Below, piece after piece: positions 9,043 to 16,986 of a DNA stretch of 64,000 nucleotides. Origin of the DNA: Bacteroidales bacterium (GTDB taxonomy: Bacteria; Bacteroidota; Bacteroidia; Bacteroidales; UBA3824). Every line of letters starts with the position of its first letter. Position 1 is the stretch's first letter. Where the stretch lies: contig JAFPZK010000042.1 in NCBI GenBank assembly GCA_017417315.1, positions 45,503-109,502 on the forward strand. Direction: 5' to 3'. The position numbers and the translations under genes were made by a program. The notes beneath the pieces were generated by a model that was not told the origin of the DNA, ran no database searches, and saw only the letters and a program-made list of their open reading frames with translations.

Positions 9043-10199
9043 TATTCCTTTTTCACCTCAATCACCACCAATTCCGGTCTTGCTGACGTCCTGACCGGCG
9101 GTCCCCAAGTGCCGTAACCAGAGGTTGTGTAGAATGTTGAATTACCTTTTTTTATCTCACCGTAATCATTTTCATACAATTTTCGGGTCAAAAGAAACAA
9201 TGGCCAAAGTTGCGCTCCGGCGTGAGTATGTCCCGAAAGTTCAAGGTCAAGCCCCGAATTTTTCTCCTCCTCGTAATGTCTGGGCGGCTGATGGTCAAGC
9301 ACAATTGAAAAAGCGTTTTGGTCAACCGCTTGCATTAATGTATCAAGACTTTTCCTCTTTAATTTCCCTCTGCTGACCGAATGGTCTTCCCTACCGACAA
9401 TGTAACAGTTGAAAGGCAACTTTGCAACTGAATCTCTCAAAACCGTAACTCCGTGTTTTTCAAGAAATTCGTCAGCAATATACGCATCACCAATCCATTC
9501 ATGATTACCGTTGACGGCATAAATTCCGCAGCCGGTTTTTATCTCTTTCAAAATTTCTCCGACTCTCGAATTGATGACTGGATACGGGTCGCCGTCAAAA
9601 AAGTCGCCAGCAATCACCACAAAATCAGGATTTTCCGCGTTGATTCTGTCTTTTAAACCCTCACAAAACTTGTTACAGTTAATCATTCCGAGATGAACGT
9701 CAGAAACCAAAACAAACCTAAAATTTTGCGAAATGTTTTTCTTAGTTGTATACGTTAAATACTTCGTAACAGGAAATTTCGCATTAAAATATCCCGCCGT
9801 CAAAACCAAAGCCGTTAACCCACAAACACCAAGCGAAAAAAGCCAGCCTTTGTAATCGCCGTGCATATACTTGAAAGAAAGGAAGTCCGCCTTGAAAGTT
9901 ACCGCATTAACAAGCCGTACAACATCTACCGTCAAAAAAAATAACAGCAAATAAAAAATAGCCGCTAAAACCCATGAACCAATATATGTAAACGGAAAAC
10001 TCAAAGTATGAAAGCCTCTCATTTGAAGGAAAAAACCTACAAAAAAACTCGAATACGTTAAAATGAACAATACTTTGGCTAAAATTCCTTTCCAATTTCC
10101 CGGCTCAGGAAACAAAGGTCTTATTCTAAAATAAAGGTATACCCCGACTGAAATCAAAATCAACAGGGCAAATACGAAAAAAAATACCGATAGTTTCAT
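9042..10199 (-). CDS. membrane-anchored metallophosphoesterase (YaeI/YkuE-like)
   Basis: 385 residues. The first 130 residues hold about four hydrophobic segments (membrane anchor). The rest is a calcineurin-like phosphoesterase domain with all metal-binding motifs: SDVHLG (DxH), GDFFDG (GDxxDG), NGNHEW (GNHE), an isolated histidine in LDHQP, and LSGHTHAG (GHTH). YaeI-type relatives remove groups from lipid-linked phosphates; the substrate here cannot be read from sequence. A -7 element lies upstream of the ATG at 10199. Confidence 0.88.
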   Translation of the reverse strand: MKLSVFFFVFALLILISVGVYLYFRIRPLFPEPGNWKGILAKVLFILTYSSFFVGFFLQMRGFHTLSFPFTYIGSWVLAAIFYLLLFFLTVDVVRLVNAVTFKADFLSFKYMHGDYKGWLFSLGVCGLTALVLTAGYFNAKFPVTKYLTYTTKKNISQNFRFVLVSDVHLGMINCNKFCEGLKDRINAENPDFVVIAGDFFDGDPYPVINSRVGEILKEIKTGCGIYAVNGNHEWIGDAYIADEFLEKHGVTVLRDSVAKLPFNCYIVGREDHSVSRGKLKRKSLDTLMQAVDQNAFSIVLDHQPPRHYEEEKNSGLDLELSGHTHAGAQLWPLFLLTRKLYENDYGEIKKGNSTFYTTSGYGTWGPPVRTSARPELVVIEVKKE

Positions 10200-10215
10200 T
10201 TTTTTATTAATTTTT

Positions 10216-10247
10216 TTTGCAAAATTACCCTATATGTATTAATTTTG
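10216..10247 (+). promoter_or_regulatory. Bacteroidetes-type promoter for the nucleotidyltransferase/radical SAM operon
   Basis: TTTG at 10216-10219 and TAATTTTG at 10240-10247, spacing 20. The box covers a TTG that would extend the next frame upstream, so that TTG cannot be the start; the ATG at 10281 is. Confidence 0.78.
10220..10227 (-). promoter_or_regulatory. -7 promoter element for the metallophosphoesterase gene
   Basis: Minus strand TAATTTTG (TAnnTTTG), 21 bases before the ATG at 10199; lies beside a divergent promoter. Confidence 0.65.
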
Positions 10248-10280
10248 CAAGAGGATTATACCTTAAAATTAATTAAAAAT

Positions 10281-11180
10281 ATGAAACCGACACTTGTAGT
10301 ATTAGCAGCAGGTATGGGTAGCCGTTACGGCGGACTCAAACAAATCGACAAACTCGGTCCTTCCGGACAGGCAATCTTGCAATATTCGTGCTTTGACGCA
10401 GCACGTGCAGGATTCGGCAAAGTTGTTTTCGTAATCAGACGAGACATTGAAAAGGATTTTAAAGAAGTTATCATTTCAAAAGTCAGCAAATCAATTCCTT
10501 GTGAATATTGTTTTCAGGACAAAGACGATTTGCCGGCAGGTTTTACACTCCCCGAAGGTAGAGAAAAACCGTGGGGAACGGCTCATGCAGTTTTGGCAGC
10601 AAGAAAAAACGTTACCGAACCTTTCGCCGTTATCAATGCTGACGATTTTTACGGCAAAGAGGCTTACCAAACAATAGCGGATTATTTCAAAACTCTTTCA
10701 AAAGACGTTAATAATCAGTATTGTATGGTTGGTTATCCCGTTAAAAATACACTTTCGGAATACGGCACGGTATCGCGCGGAATCTGCAACACGGACGCTA
10801 ACGGCAACCTTACAACCGTTGTTGAAAGAACAAAAATTATCCGCGAAGACGGCAAAATCGTTTTCATTGAGGACGACAAAAAAACCGAAATCGCTGAAAA
10901 CACACCCGTTTCGATGAATTTCTGGGGCTTTACTCCGAGTTTTTTCAAACATTTGGAAGAATATTTCAAAGAGTTTTTGAAAGAAAACATAGACAAACCC
11001 AAAGCAGAATTTCTTATTCCGTGGGTTGTTGACCAACTTATTAAAACCCAAGCCGCTCAGACCAAAGTCTTGACAAGTGATGCTCAATGGTTTGGCGTTA
11101 CATATAAAGAAGACCGTCCCGCTGTTGTTCAAAAGTTCAAAGACTTAACTGACAAAGGCGAATATCCAGCTGATTTTTAA
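10281..11180 (+). CDS. NDP-sugar-type nucleotidyltransferase
   Basis: 299 residues from the ATG at 10281. The N terminus VVLAAGMGSRYGGLKQ is the nucleotide-binding signature of the NTP-transferase (GT-A-like) family, and VINADDFYG holds the metal-binding aspartates. Members transfer a nucleotidyl group to a sugar-phosphate or similar acceptor. This Bacteroidetes subfamily is usually annotated simply as nucleotidyltransferase; acceptor unknown. It is the first gene of an operon; only 6 bases separate it from the radical SAM gene, so a sugar- or lipid-linked modification pathway is possible but unproven. Confidence 0.85.
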   Translation: MKPTLVVLAAGMGSRYGGLKQIDKLGPSGQAILQYSCFDAARAGFGKVVFVIRRDIEKDFKEVIISKVSKSIPCEYCFQDKDDLPAGFTLPEGREKPWGTAHAVLAARKNVTEPFAVINADDFYGKEAYQTIADYFKTLSKDVNNQYCMVGYPVKNTLSEYGTVSRGICNTDANGNLTTVVERTKIIREDGKIVFIEDDKKTEIAENTPVSMNFWGFTPSFFKHLEEYFKEFLKENIDKPKAEFLIPWVVDQLIKTQAAQTKVLTSDAQWFGVTYKEDRPAVVQKFKDLTDKGEYPADF

Positions 11181-11186
11181 GCGTTT

Positions 11187-12893
11187 ATGAAATTCATTCA
11201 TCTTTTGTACGTGCCGACTTTGGAGTGCAATATGTCTTGCAAATATTGTTATCTGCAAGAAAACACCACTGACAAAATGCGGCACTTTTCTGCGGAAGAA
11301 ACCTTGAAGTTTGCAATAGAAAAATTCAAGGCTTCTTTCGTTATGCCTTTTAATATTTCGCTTCACGGCGGAGAGGTTACAACGCTTTCAAAAGATGAAT
11401 TTTATTCGCTGATAAAATTTATAAGCGATTATTATTCAAACAATTACGACACAATTTCGAGCAACGGTTTCAAAGTAGGACGTCCGCACGTAAAAACCAA
11501 TCTTTTCGCCTTAGACAAACACATCGAAACGATAAAAGAGTTCAACGTTTCGGTAAGCGGAAGTTTGGATTTGCCGTTTTCGCTTCATAAAGATTTTCGC
11601 GTTACAAAAGGCGGAAAAGACACCTTTAATAAAATTATTCAAAACATCGAACTTTTAAGAACCGTTCCTAACAAGAAAAAAGTTTCGGCAACGATTTTCA
11701 AGGAGCATTTTTTGAAAATCGATGACATTGTTTCCGACATAAAATTTCTTCATAAAAACACTTGTTTGGATATGAACGATTTTAATTTTATGATTGGTTT
11801 TGACTATAATTCAAACGGTGTGTTACACGCTTTGAACGAAAATGAGCAGACTGAATTTTTCAGGAGAATGCACTTAGAATTTGACGGTTCGGATTTAGAT
11901 TCGGGCGTTAACGGTGCATGGTTCAACGAGTTTAGCCCTGAATACTGCACTAATTGCGACAACTGCGGCTCTAAATTTTTTCTTTTGGAGAAAAACGGCG
12001 ACATTTATTCCTGTGTGCGCGGTCAGGGGCATAAAGAGTTTTTTTACGGCAACATTTATGAAAACACCGTAGAAGAAATTTTGTCCGAGGCTGAAAACAA
12101 AATACTTTTTGCCCATGAAAACGTCGGTTTTAACTCTGAATGTGCTGCTTGTCAGTGGCTTTATCTTTGTAAAACGGGTTGTCCGTTTGTCAAAAACGTT
12201 TATCATTCCGACAAATCGTACACTTGTCTTTTACAAAAAGAACTTTACAAAAAGCGCAATTACATACCGCACGAAAATCCGTCGGCTTACGCTTTTGACT
12301 ATCTCTTGAAAATGCACCCCGGACTTGCCTTAGATTTTCAGCCGAAAGTTTATCAAGAAAATTCGCTTTTGGATTTGATTTCAAAAGACAAGAATTTGCA
12401 ATACGTTTACGACGAGACGGCTTTTATTTTGAGAGTAAGCGGCGAGGATTATCCGCTGAAATCTCAACTTTTGAAAAATTCGCGACAAATAATCAGTCTT
12501 TCGTCTAATGACAAAATAGAAATCCTAATAAAGGCTGAAACTCTCACGTTTTTAAGCGATTATCCTGACAATAACGCGCTTTTTATTCAACTTTTAAGCG
12601 GTGATTGTCATGTTTACGGCGACGAGCAGCGTTTGAAACAAAAACACGTTGCAACACTTCAAGTTTATAAATTTGTGTTGGAAAACCGCACTGAAAACGG
12701 CTATTATGTTTATGACATTTCACCGTTTTTGAGAGAATATTTCAGATTTTTGTCAACAAAAAATCCTAATAATATTTTCTTTACGACAACACATCTGCGC
12801 GATTATCACTATGTTAAACAAAAAAACAACGCTTATTACCATATTGCTGCAATCAATTTGCCGTTTCAGAATATGGAGTTCAACGTTTATTAA
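11187..12893 (+). CDS. radical SAM/SPASM enzyme, putative peptide maturase
   Basis: 568 residues. The radical SAM cluster CxxxCxxC is at C14, C18, C21 (LECNMSCKYCYLQ), followed by HGGEV. From about residue 253 to 347 there is a full SPASM region: Cx10Gx4C (NCG...NGDIYSC), then Cx2Cx5Cx3C (CAACQWLYLCKTGC), then a last Cys (SYTCLL), which ligates auxiliary 4Fe-4S clusters. SPASM enzymes include sulfatase and RiPP maturases. About 190 unrecognised residues follow at the C terminus. The next gene, 20 bases on, encodes a small protein with a striking Ser/Tyr/Asn tail, an attractive substrate candidate; this link is inference from position. Confidence 0.88.
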   Translation: MKFIHLLYVPTLECNMSCKYCYLQENTTDKMRHFSAEETLKFAIEKFKASFVMPFNISLHGGEVTTLSKDEFYSLIKFISDYYSNNYDTISSNGFKVGRPHVKTNLFALDKHIETIKEFNVSVSGSLDLPFSLHKDFRVTKGGKDTFNKIIQNIELLRTVPNKKKVSATIFKEHFLKIDDIVSDIKFLHKNTCLDMNDFNFMIGFDYNSNGVLHALNENEQTEFFRRMHLEFDGSDLDSGVNGAWFNEFSPEYCTNCDNCGSKFFLLEKNGDIYSCVRGQGHKEFFYGNIYENTVEEILSEAENKILFAHENVGFNSECAACQWLYLCKTGCPFVKNVYHSDKSYTCLLQKELYKKRNYIPHENPSAYAFDYLLKMHPGLALDFQPKVYQENSLLDLISKDKNLQYVYDETAFILRVSGEDYPLKSQLLKNSRQIISLSSNDKIEILIKAETLTFLSDYPDNNALFIQLLSGDCHVYGDEQRLKQKHVATLQVYKFVLENRTENGYYVYDISPFLREYFRFLSTKNPNNIFFTTTHLRDYHYVKQKNNAYYHIAAINLPFQNMEFNVY

Positions 12894-12913
12894 CCTGTAA
12901 AAAAAAAAAAACT

Positions 12914-13303
12914 ATGATTAACAAAGAGATTAAAACATACAACGAAATTAAGCGGGCGAAAAACGCATATTCTTTCGCGCAGTATTATCAGTTGGATAAC
13001 GCTATGCTGAATTATATTTATGACTTTACGGAGGCTCCTAACCACAAAGTTGTCGGCAATGCTACCGGCTTGTTTTTCTATGTTGACGGCAAACTCGTTA
13101 AAAAAATTGACACCAAACTCACGCTTAACGACTCGGCAAACATAAGGAGCGTAGAAATCTATGACGGCGGTTTTTACATTATTCCCGTTCCGAGTTCAAG
13201 CAGTTATTCATCAAGCAGTTATAGTGATTCTTCGTCATCGTCTTATTCGGGCGGCAGTTCCAACAACAATAACAATAATAACAACAACAATAACAACGGT
13301 TAA
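12914..13303 (+). CDS. small protein with Ser/Tyr/Gly-rich and poly-Asn tail, candidate substrate of the radical SAM enzyme
   Basis: 129 residues, no recognised family. Residues 1-90 look like a folded or leader part (MINKEIKTYNEIKRAKNAYS... EIYDGGFYIIPVP). From about 93 the tail is SSSSYSSSSYSDSSSSSYSG, then GSS and twelve Asn before a final Gly. There is no signal peptide and no cysteine. A run of A at 12899-12911 takes the place of a Shine-Dalgarno. It is sandwiched in one operon between the SPASM enzyme (20-base gap) and the YqgE gene (2-base gap). Repeat-tailed small proteins beside SPASM enzymes are a known precursor arrangement (for example His-Xaa-Ser-type systems), so a modified-peptide precursor is plausible. 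A plain low-complexity hypothetical protein is the alternative. Confidence 0.75.
   Translation: MINKEIKTYNEIKRAKNAYSFAQYYQLDNAMLNYIYDFTEAPNHKVVGNATGLFFYVDGKLVKKIDTKLTLNDSANIRSVEIYDGGFYIIPVPSSSSYSSSSYSDSSSSSYSGGSSNNNNNNNNNNNNG
13186..13300 (+). repeat. low-complexity coding repeat (Ser/Tyr, then AAC/AAT triplets)
   Basis: Inside the small protein gene: Ser-rich codons (AGT, TCA, AGC, TCG, TCT mixed) followed by twelve AAC/AAT codons. Synonymous codons vary, so the amino-acid sequence rather than simple slippage seems conserved in the Ser part. Confidence 0.8.
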
Positions 13304-13305
13304 CT

Positions 13306-13899
13306 ATGGGAAAAACGACTGACAGTTTGCTCAAAATAGGGGAAAATTGGCTTAACCCCAAAAAGGGCAGAGTTTTGATTTCAGAGCCATTTGCTCAGGA
13401 CATGATTTTCAAAAAATCGGTGGTCTACATTGTTGAACATTCCGAACAAAGCACTATGGGCTTTATTCTGAACAAACGTGTTGACATCGAAAGAAATCCG
13501 TTTTTCAAAATAATAGGTGTTTTACCGTTTGAACTATCTTTCGGCGGACCTGTCGCAATAAACAGAATACTTTACATTCACACGTTAGGCCCGCAAGTGA
13601 TTCCGAACTCCATAGAAATTGCTAACGGCATATACCTCGGCGGCGACTACAAAGCCGTCAGAGACAAAATAGATTCAGGCGAGGCTTCAACAAGAGACGT
13701 AAGATTTTTTCTCGGTTGTGCAGGCTGGTCGTCCCGACAACTCGAAAAAGAAATTCAGTCAAAATTTTGGATTGTCGGCAATCTCGACAAAGAAACCATA
13801 ATGGACTATCATTCTGACATTTGGGGTCAGGCGGTAAAAAAACTCGGCGGCAGATATTCTCTTTGGGAAAATCTTCCCGCCGATCCACAGTTAAACTGA
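13306..13899 (+). CDS. YqgE/AlgH family protein
   Basis: 197 residues, typical size. Family signatures: GRVLISEPFAQD (about 20-32), YIVEHSEQSTMGFILNK and LSFGGPVAINRILYIHTLG. The family (UPF0301) is widespread, cytoplasmic, and of uncertain molecular function; AlgH in pseudomonads affects alginate transcription. It is the last gene of the operon, two bases after the stop of the small Ser/Asn-rich protein. Confidence 0.92.
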   Translation: MGKTTDSLLKIGENWLNPKKGRVLISEPFAQDMIFKKSVVYIVEHSEQSTMGFILNKRVDIERNPFFKIIGVLPFELSFGGPVAINRILYIHTLGPQVIPNSIEIANGIYLGGDYKAVRDKIDSGEASTRDVRFFLGCAGWSSRQLEKEIQSKFWIVGNLDKETIMDYHSDIWGQAVKKLGGRYSLWENLPADPQLN

Positions 13900-13902
13900 A
13901 AC

Positions 13903-13934
13903 AAAAATGCGACAAAAAAATTATTCCGCATTTT
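13903..13934 (+). terminator. possible weak terminator
   Basis: AAAATGCG and CGCATTTT can pair around a 15-base A-rich loop just after the YqgE stop; the right arm is inside the end of the convergent aminotransferase gene. Weak stem. Confidence 0.35.
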
Positions 13935-14799
13935 GATACAAAAGATTAATATTGTTTGCCGTCTGCAACCCTAAGGTCCTGTAAAAACGGCGTCTTTTAT
14001 AAGCTCCTACCCAACGGATTCCGGTTGCAATACCGGCAAGAAAAATTTCCTCCGCTTTAGCAGCAAATTCCTGAGTAACAGGCTTTTCGGTTTCTACCTG
14101 ATAACCCGCTTGTCTCAAAACCTGAATAACTTTGCCTCTGAAAACATCGTCTTTTGCACCCTCATTCAAAGGCGGGGTGTAGACAACCTTATCTTTCAAC
14201 AAAAAAATGCTGCCGCCAAGCACTGCCTCTGACCAGTTTCCGTTATGATTAAGCAAAATCACGTCGTCAACTTTTTCGTTAATCGGCATACTTTTTATGG
14301 CGCGGATTTTTAGCAGAGTATTTTCATGCGTGTCAAAATTCCAAAACGGCGACGGATATTTTTTGAACTCGTCATAAACCGAAATCCACAACCCCTCACG
14401 GTTGAAATCAAAAGCCGTCTGAGGTAAAACGTCAATAGTTACGGCATATTCAACGCCGTCGTTAGTCGGAGAAAAACCATCGCTTTCGCTTCGGAAAACG
14501 ATGATTTTTACCGTAGCACCTTTAAAAACTTTGTTTTTCACCAACATTTTGGAAATTTCTTCGCGGAAACCGTCCCTGCCGACGGTGAATTTTTCGGGAA
14601 TATCCATACCGGCAATTTTCATTGCGGCAATCAGATTTTCGATATGTTCGTCAAAAAAACAAAGCCGTCCGGCACATGCGTGAAGACTTTCAGAAACGGT
14701 GTCGCCGTACAAAAACGCCCGGTTGTTAAGATTGATGACCGCTCCGTTTTGTGAATGGTAACGTCCGTTTAAAAGTATTTGTTGATTAGTAATTATCAT
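13921..14799 (-). CDS. class IV (PLP) aminotransferase-like protein, catalytic Lys apparently replaced
   Basis: 292 residues from the ATG at 14799 (an open extension to 14973 overlaps the upstream rhomboid gene and is discarded). Matches the branched-chain aminotransferase / aminodeoxychorismate lyase fold: LNNRAFLYGDTVSES at the N terminus, VDDVILLNHNGNWSEAVLGGSIFLL in the cofactor region, EEIFLAGIATGIRWV near the end. In the family the PLP-binding Lys lies in a motif like YKTLNxLPYVLA; here the equivalent stretch reads FDTHENTLLKIRA, suggesting Lys to Asp. If the alignment is right the protein may not be a normal transaminase. It follows the rhomboid gene by 11 bases in a two-gene operon. 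Confidence 0.8.
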   Translation of the reverse strand: MIITNQQILLNGRYHSQNGAVINLNNRAFLYGDTVSESLHACAGRLCFFDEHIENLIAAMKIAGMDIPEKFTVGRDGFREEISKMLVKNKVFKGATVKIIVFRSESDGFSPTNDGVEYAVTIDVLPQTAFDFNREGLWISVYDEFKKYPSPFWNFDTHENTLLKIRAIKSMPINEKVDDVILLNHNGNWSEAVLGGSIFLLKDKVVYTPPLNEGAKDDVFRGKVIQVLRQAGYQVETEKPVTQEFAAKAEEIFLAGIATGIRWVGAYKRRRFYRTLGLQTANNINLLYQNAE

Positions 14800-14810
14800 T
14801 TTTATATGTC

Positions 14811-15452
14811 TTAAAAATTTTTCAAAAATATATTTATCGTTGACGGGTTGATTATCAGCGGAAACAAAAATCCGTAAACAGCCCCCGCAAAATGCGCCGA
14901 ATGTCCGATATTGTCCCGTCCCCTTTTGTCCATATAAACGCAATACGCCAAGTACAAAAGTCCGAAAATCCACCCAGGAATCGGAATCGGGATAAACATA
15001 AAACTTATCGGAATTGACGGATTAAACAATATAACGGCAAACAGCACCGCCGAAACCGCACCCGAAGCCCCAACCGCATTATAAAACGGATTGTCCTTAT
15101 GTCTAAACAAATCTACGACAACGGACATAGGCAAAGAGGTCAGATATAAAGCCAAGAAAAGCAGTTTTCCCGTTTTTTCAGAGCCGCTGACAACCGAAAA
15201 CGCCGACTCTAAATATCCGCCGAAAAAATATAACGTCAACATGTTAAAAAACAAATGCCACAAATCAGCATGGATAAAACCATAACCGAAAAGCCTTGCA
15301 AATTGTTTTTTATGACATATTAAATAAGCGTTGAACTTAAATTTTTCAGTCCATTCGGGACGGCGCAAACTATCGGGCAAAAGACTATCCCTTTCAAAAG
15401 CCGCCAACGAAACAACGCATGTCGCTATTATAATAAGTGTTGTGAATGTCAT
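14811..15452 (-). CDS. rhomboid-family intramembrane serine protease
   Basis: 213 residues from the ATG at 15452; an upstream TTG at 15473 coincides with the -7 promoter box and is not a start. Features are the active-site serine in GASGAV, the catalytic histidine in GHSAHFAGA, and the conserved HADLWHLFFNM of the second helix, with about six membrane segments. Rhomboids cleave transmembrane substrates inside the inner membrane. First gene of an operon with the class IV aminotransferase-like gene. Confidence 0.9.
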   Translation of the reverse strand: MTFTTLIIIATCVVSLAAFERDSLLPDSLRRPEWTEKFKFNAYLICHKKQFARLFGYGFIHADLWHLFFNMLTLYFFGGYLESAFSVVSGSEKTGKLLFLALYLTSLPMSVVVDLFRHKDNPFYNAVGASGAVSAVLFAVILFNPSIPISFMFIPIPIPGWIFGLLYLAYCVYMDKRGRDNIGHSAHFAGAVYGFLFPLIINPSTINIFLKNF

Positions 15453-15470
15453 TTTACTTTTTTTGTGCTG

Positions 15471-15478
15471 CAAATTTA
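15471..15478 (-). promoter_or_regulatory. -7 promoter element for the rhomboid operon
   Basis: Minus strand TAAATTTG (TAnnTTTG), 18 bases upstream of the ATG at 15452. Confidence 0.65.
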
Positions 15479-15498
15479 TAATTTTTTCCCGATATTTC

Positions 15499-15531
15499 TT
15501 TGCCGAGTATCAATATTTTTTTTTAACTTTG
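15499..15531 (+). promoter_or_regulatory. Bacteroidetes-type promoter for pyrBI
   Basis: TTTG at 15499-15502 and TAACTTTG at 15524-15531, spacing 21; ATG of pyrB at 15554. Confidence 0.75.
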
Positions 15532-15553
15532 CCTTATCTAACAAATCAGTTTT

Positions 15554-16465
15554 ATGGAAAGAAAAAGTCTGATATCAATTACTGACTTTTCCACGGAGGA
15601 AATTGTCAGAATATTGGAAATAGCCAACGAATTTGAAAACAACCCTCAGCCTCATCTTCTTGACGGCAAGGTTGTTGCGACATTGTTTTTTGAACCCTCC
15701 ACCCGCACGCGACTCTCTTTTGAAAGCGCAATCAACCGTATGGGCGGACGTGTAATCGGTTTTTCGGACCCGAATATTTCGAGCGTTTCAAAAGGCGAAA
15801 CCTTGAAAGACACTATCCGCATAGTGTCTAATTATTGTGATTTGATTGTTATGCGCCACCCGTTAGAGGGCAGTTCGCGTTATGCGAGCGAGGTTGCGAC
15901 CGTCCCCGTTATCAATGCCGGCGACGGTGCAAATCAACACCCGACACAAACGCTCTTGGATATGTATTCAATCAAAAAAACACAAGGACGTTTGGACAAC
16001 ATAAACATCTTTATGGTCGGCGACTTAAAATACGGACGGACGGTTCACTCTTTGGTTCAGGCGATGTCGCCGTTTAATCCGACATTCAATTTTATTTCTC
16101 ACCCCAAACTCAGAATGCCGCAAGAATATTTGGATTTTCTTGACGAGAAAAAGGTCAAATATTATGAACATGAACAGTTTACTAACATTATTTCGGAGGC
16201 TGACATCATTTATATGACGAGGGTTCAGAGAGAAAGATTTCAGGATTTGATGGAATATGAAAAGACAAAAGACCTTTACATTCTGCACAATGCAATGCTC
16301 GAAAACACTAAGCCGACAATGAAAATACTTCACCCGTTGCCGCGTGTCAACGAGATTTCGCAAGACGTAGACCCGAATCCGAAAGCGTATTATTTTGAAC
16401 AGGCTTTGAACGGCGTTTTTGCACGTCAGGCTGTCATTTCCTACGTTTTGGGTCTGAAAAAATAA
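15554..16465 (+). CDS. pyrB: aspartate carbamoyltransferase catalytic chain
   Basis: 303 residues, standard length. Condenses carbamoyl phosphate with aspartate, the first committed step of pyrimidine synthesis. Carbamoyl-phosphate loop [12 protein letters not shown], the K-containing [12 protein letters not shown] loop, HPTQ ([14 protein letters not shown]) and HPLPR near the C terminus are all present. Followed by pyrI, so the enzyme is expected to form the allosteric PyrB6-PyrI6 holoenzyme. Confidence 0.97.
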   Translation: MERKSLISITDFSTEEIVRILEIANEFENNPQPHLLDGKVVATLFFEPSTRTRLSFESAINRMGGRVIGFSDPNISSVSKGETLKDTIRIVSNYCDLIVMRHPLEGSSRYASEVATVPVINAGDGANQHPTQTLLDMYSIKKTQGRLDNINIFMVGDLKYGRTVHSLVQAMSPFNPTFNFISHPKLRMPQEYLDFLDEKKVKYYEHEQFTNIISEADIIYMTRVQRERFQDLMEYEKTKDLYILHNAMLENTKPTMKILHPLPRVNEISQDVDPNPKAYYFEQALNGVFARQAVISYVLGLKK

Positions 16466-16496
16466 TTATGAATTATTAATTTTACGAATTAAAATT

Positions 16497-16952
16497 ATGG
16501 ACAAGTCAGAATTAAAAGTCAACGCAATAAAAGACGGTACCGTGATAGACCACATACCGGCAAAGGATTTGTTTAAAGTTATCAAAATTTTGAAACTCGA
16601 AACGGTTGAAAATCAGGTAACTTTCGGCACAAACCTTGACAGCAAAAAACTCGGCAAAAAAGCAATTATCAAGATTTCTGACCGTTTTTTTGAAGACAGC
16701 GAAATCGACAAAATCGCGCTTTTAGCCCCTAACGCCAACCTCAACATCATAAAAAATTATGAGGTTGAAGAAAAACGCACGGTAGAACTTCCCGAAAAAA
16801 TCAAAGGCATTTGTAAGTGCATGAACCCTAAGTGCATAACAAATTCAGAACCGATGCCGACACGTTTCACCGTAGTTTCAAAAACACCGCCCGCGCTAAA
16901 ATGCGATTACTGCGGCAAAGTTACCGACCAAGAACATTTTGTAATCATATAA
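16497..16952 (+). CDS. pyrI: aspartate carbamoyltransferase regulatory chain
   Basis: 151 residues. N-terminal nucleotide-binding region starts LKVNAIKDGTVIDHI. The C-terminal zinc site has the four expected cysteines: CMNPKC and CDYC. Binds ATP/CTP and controls PyrB. Starts 31 bases after pyrB and shares its transcript; a strong terminator follows. Confidence 0.97.
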   Translation: MDKSELKVNAIKDGTVIDHIPAKDLFKVIKILKLETVENQVTFGTNLDSKKLGKKAIIKISDRFFEDSEIDKIALLAPNANLNIIKNYEVEEKRTVELPEKIKGICKCMNPKCITNSEPMPTRFTVVSKTPPALKCDYCGKVTDQEHFVII

Positions 16953-16986
16953 AAAAAAACGGGGTTAAACAAGCCCCGTTTTTTTT
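16952..16986. terminator. bidirectional terminator after pyrI
   Basis: A-tract plus ACGGGG, loop, CCCCGT plus T-tract; convergent 7TM-HD gene ends at 16985. Confidence 0.88.

Noticed and set aside
10698..11132. 144-residue minus-strand frame
   Set aside because: Antisense to the well-supported nucleotidyltransferase gene.
13259..13300. AAC/AAT triplet run looking like a tandem or CRISPR-like repeat
   Set aside because: In-frame poly-Asn codons at the end of a coding sequence; no spacer structure.
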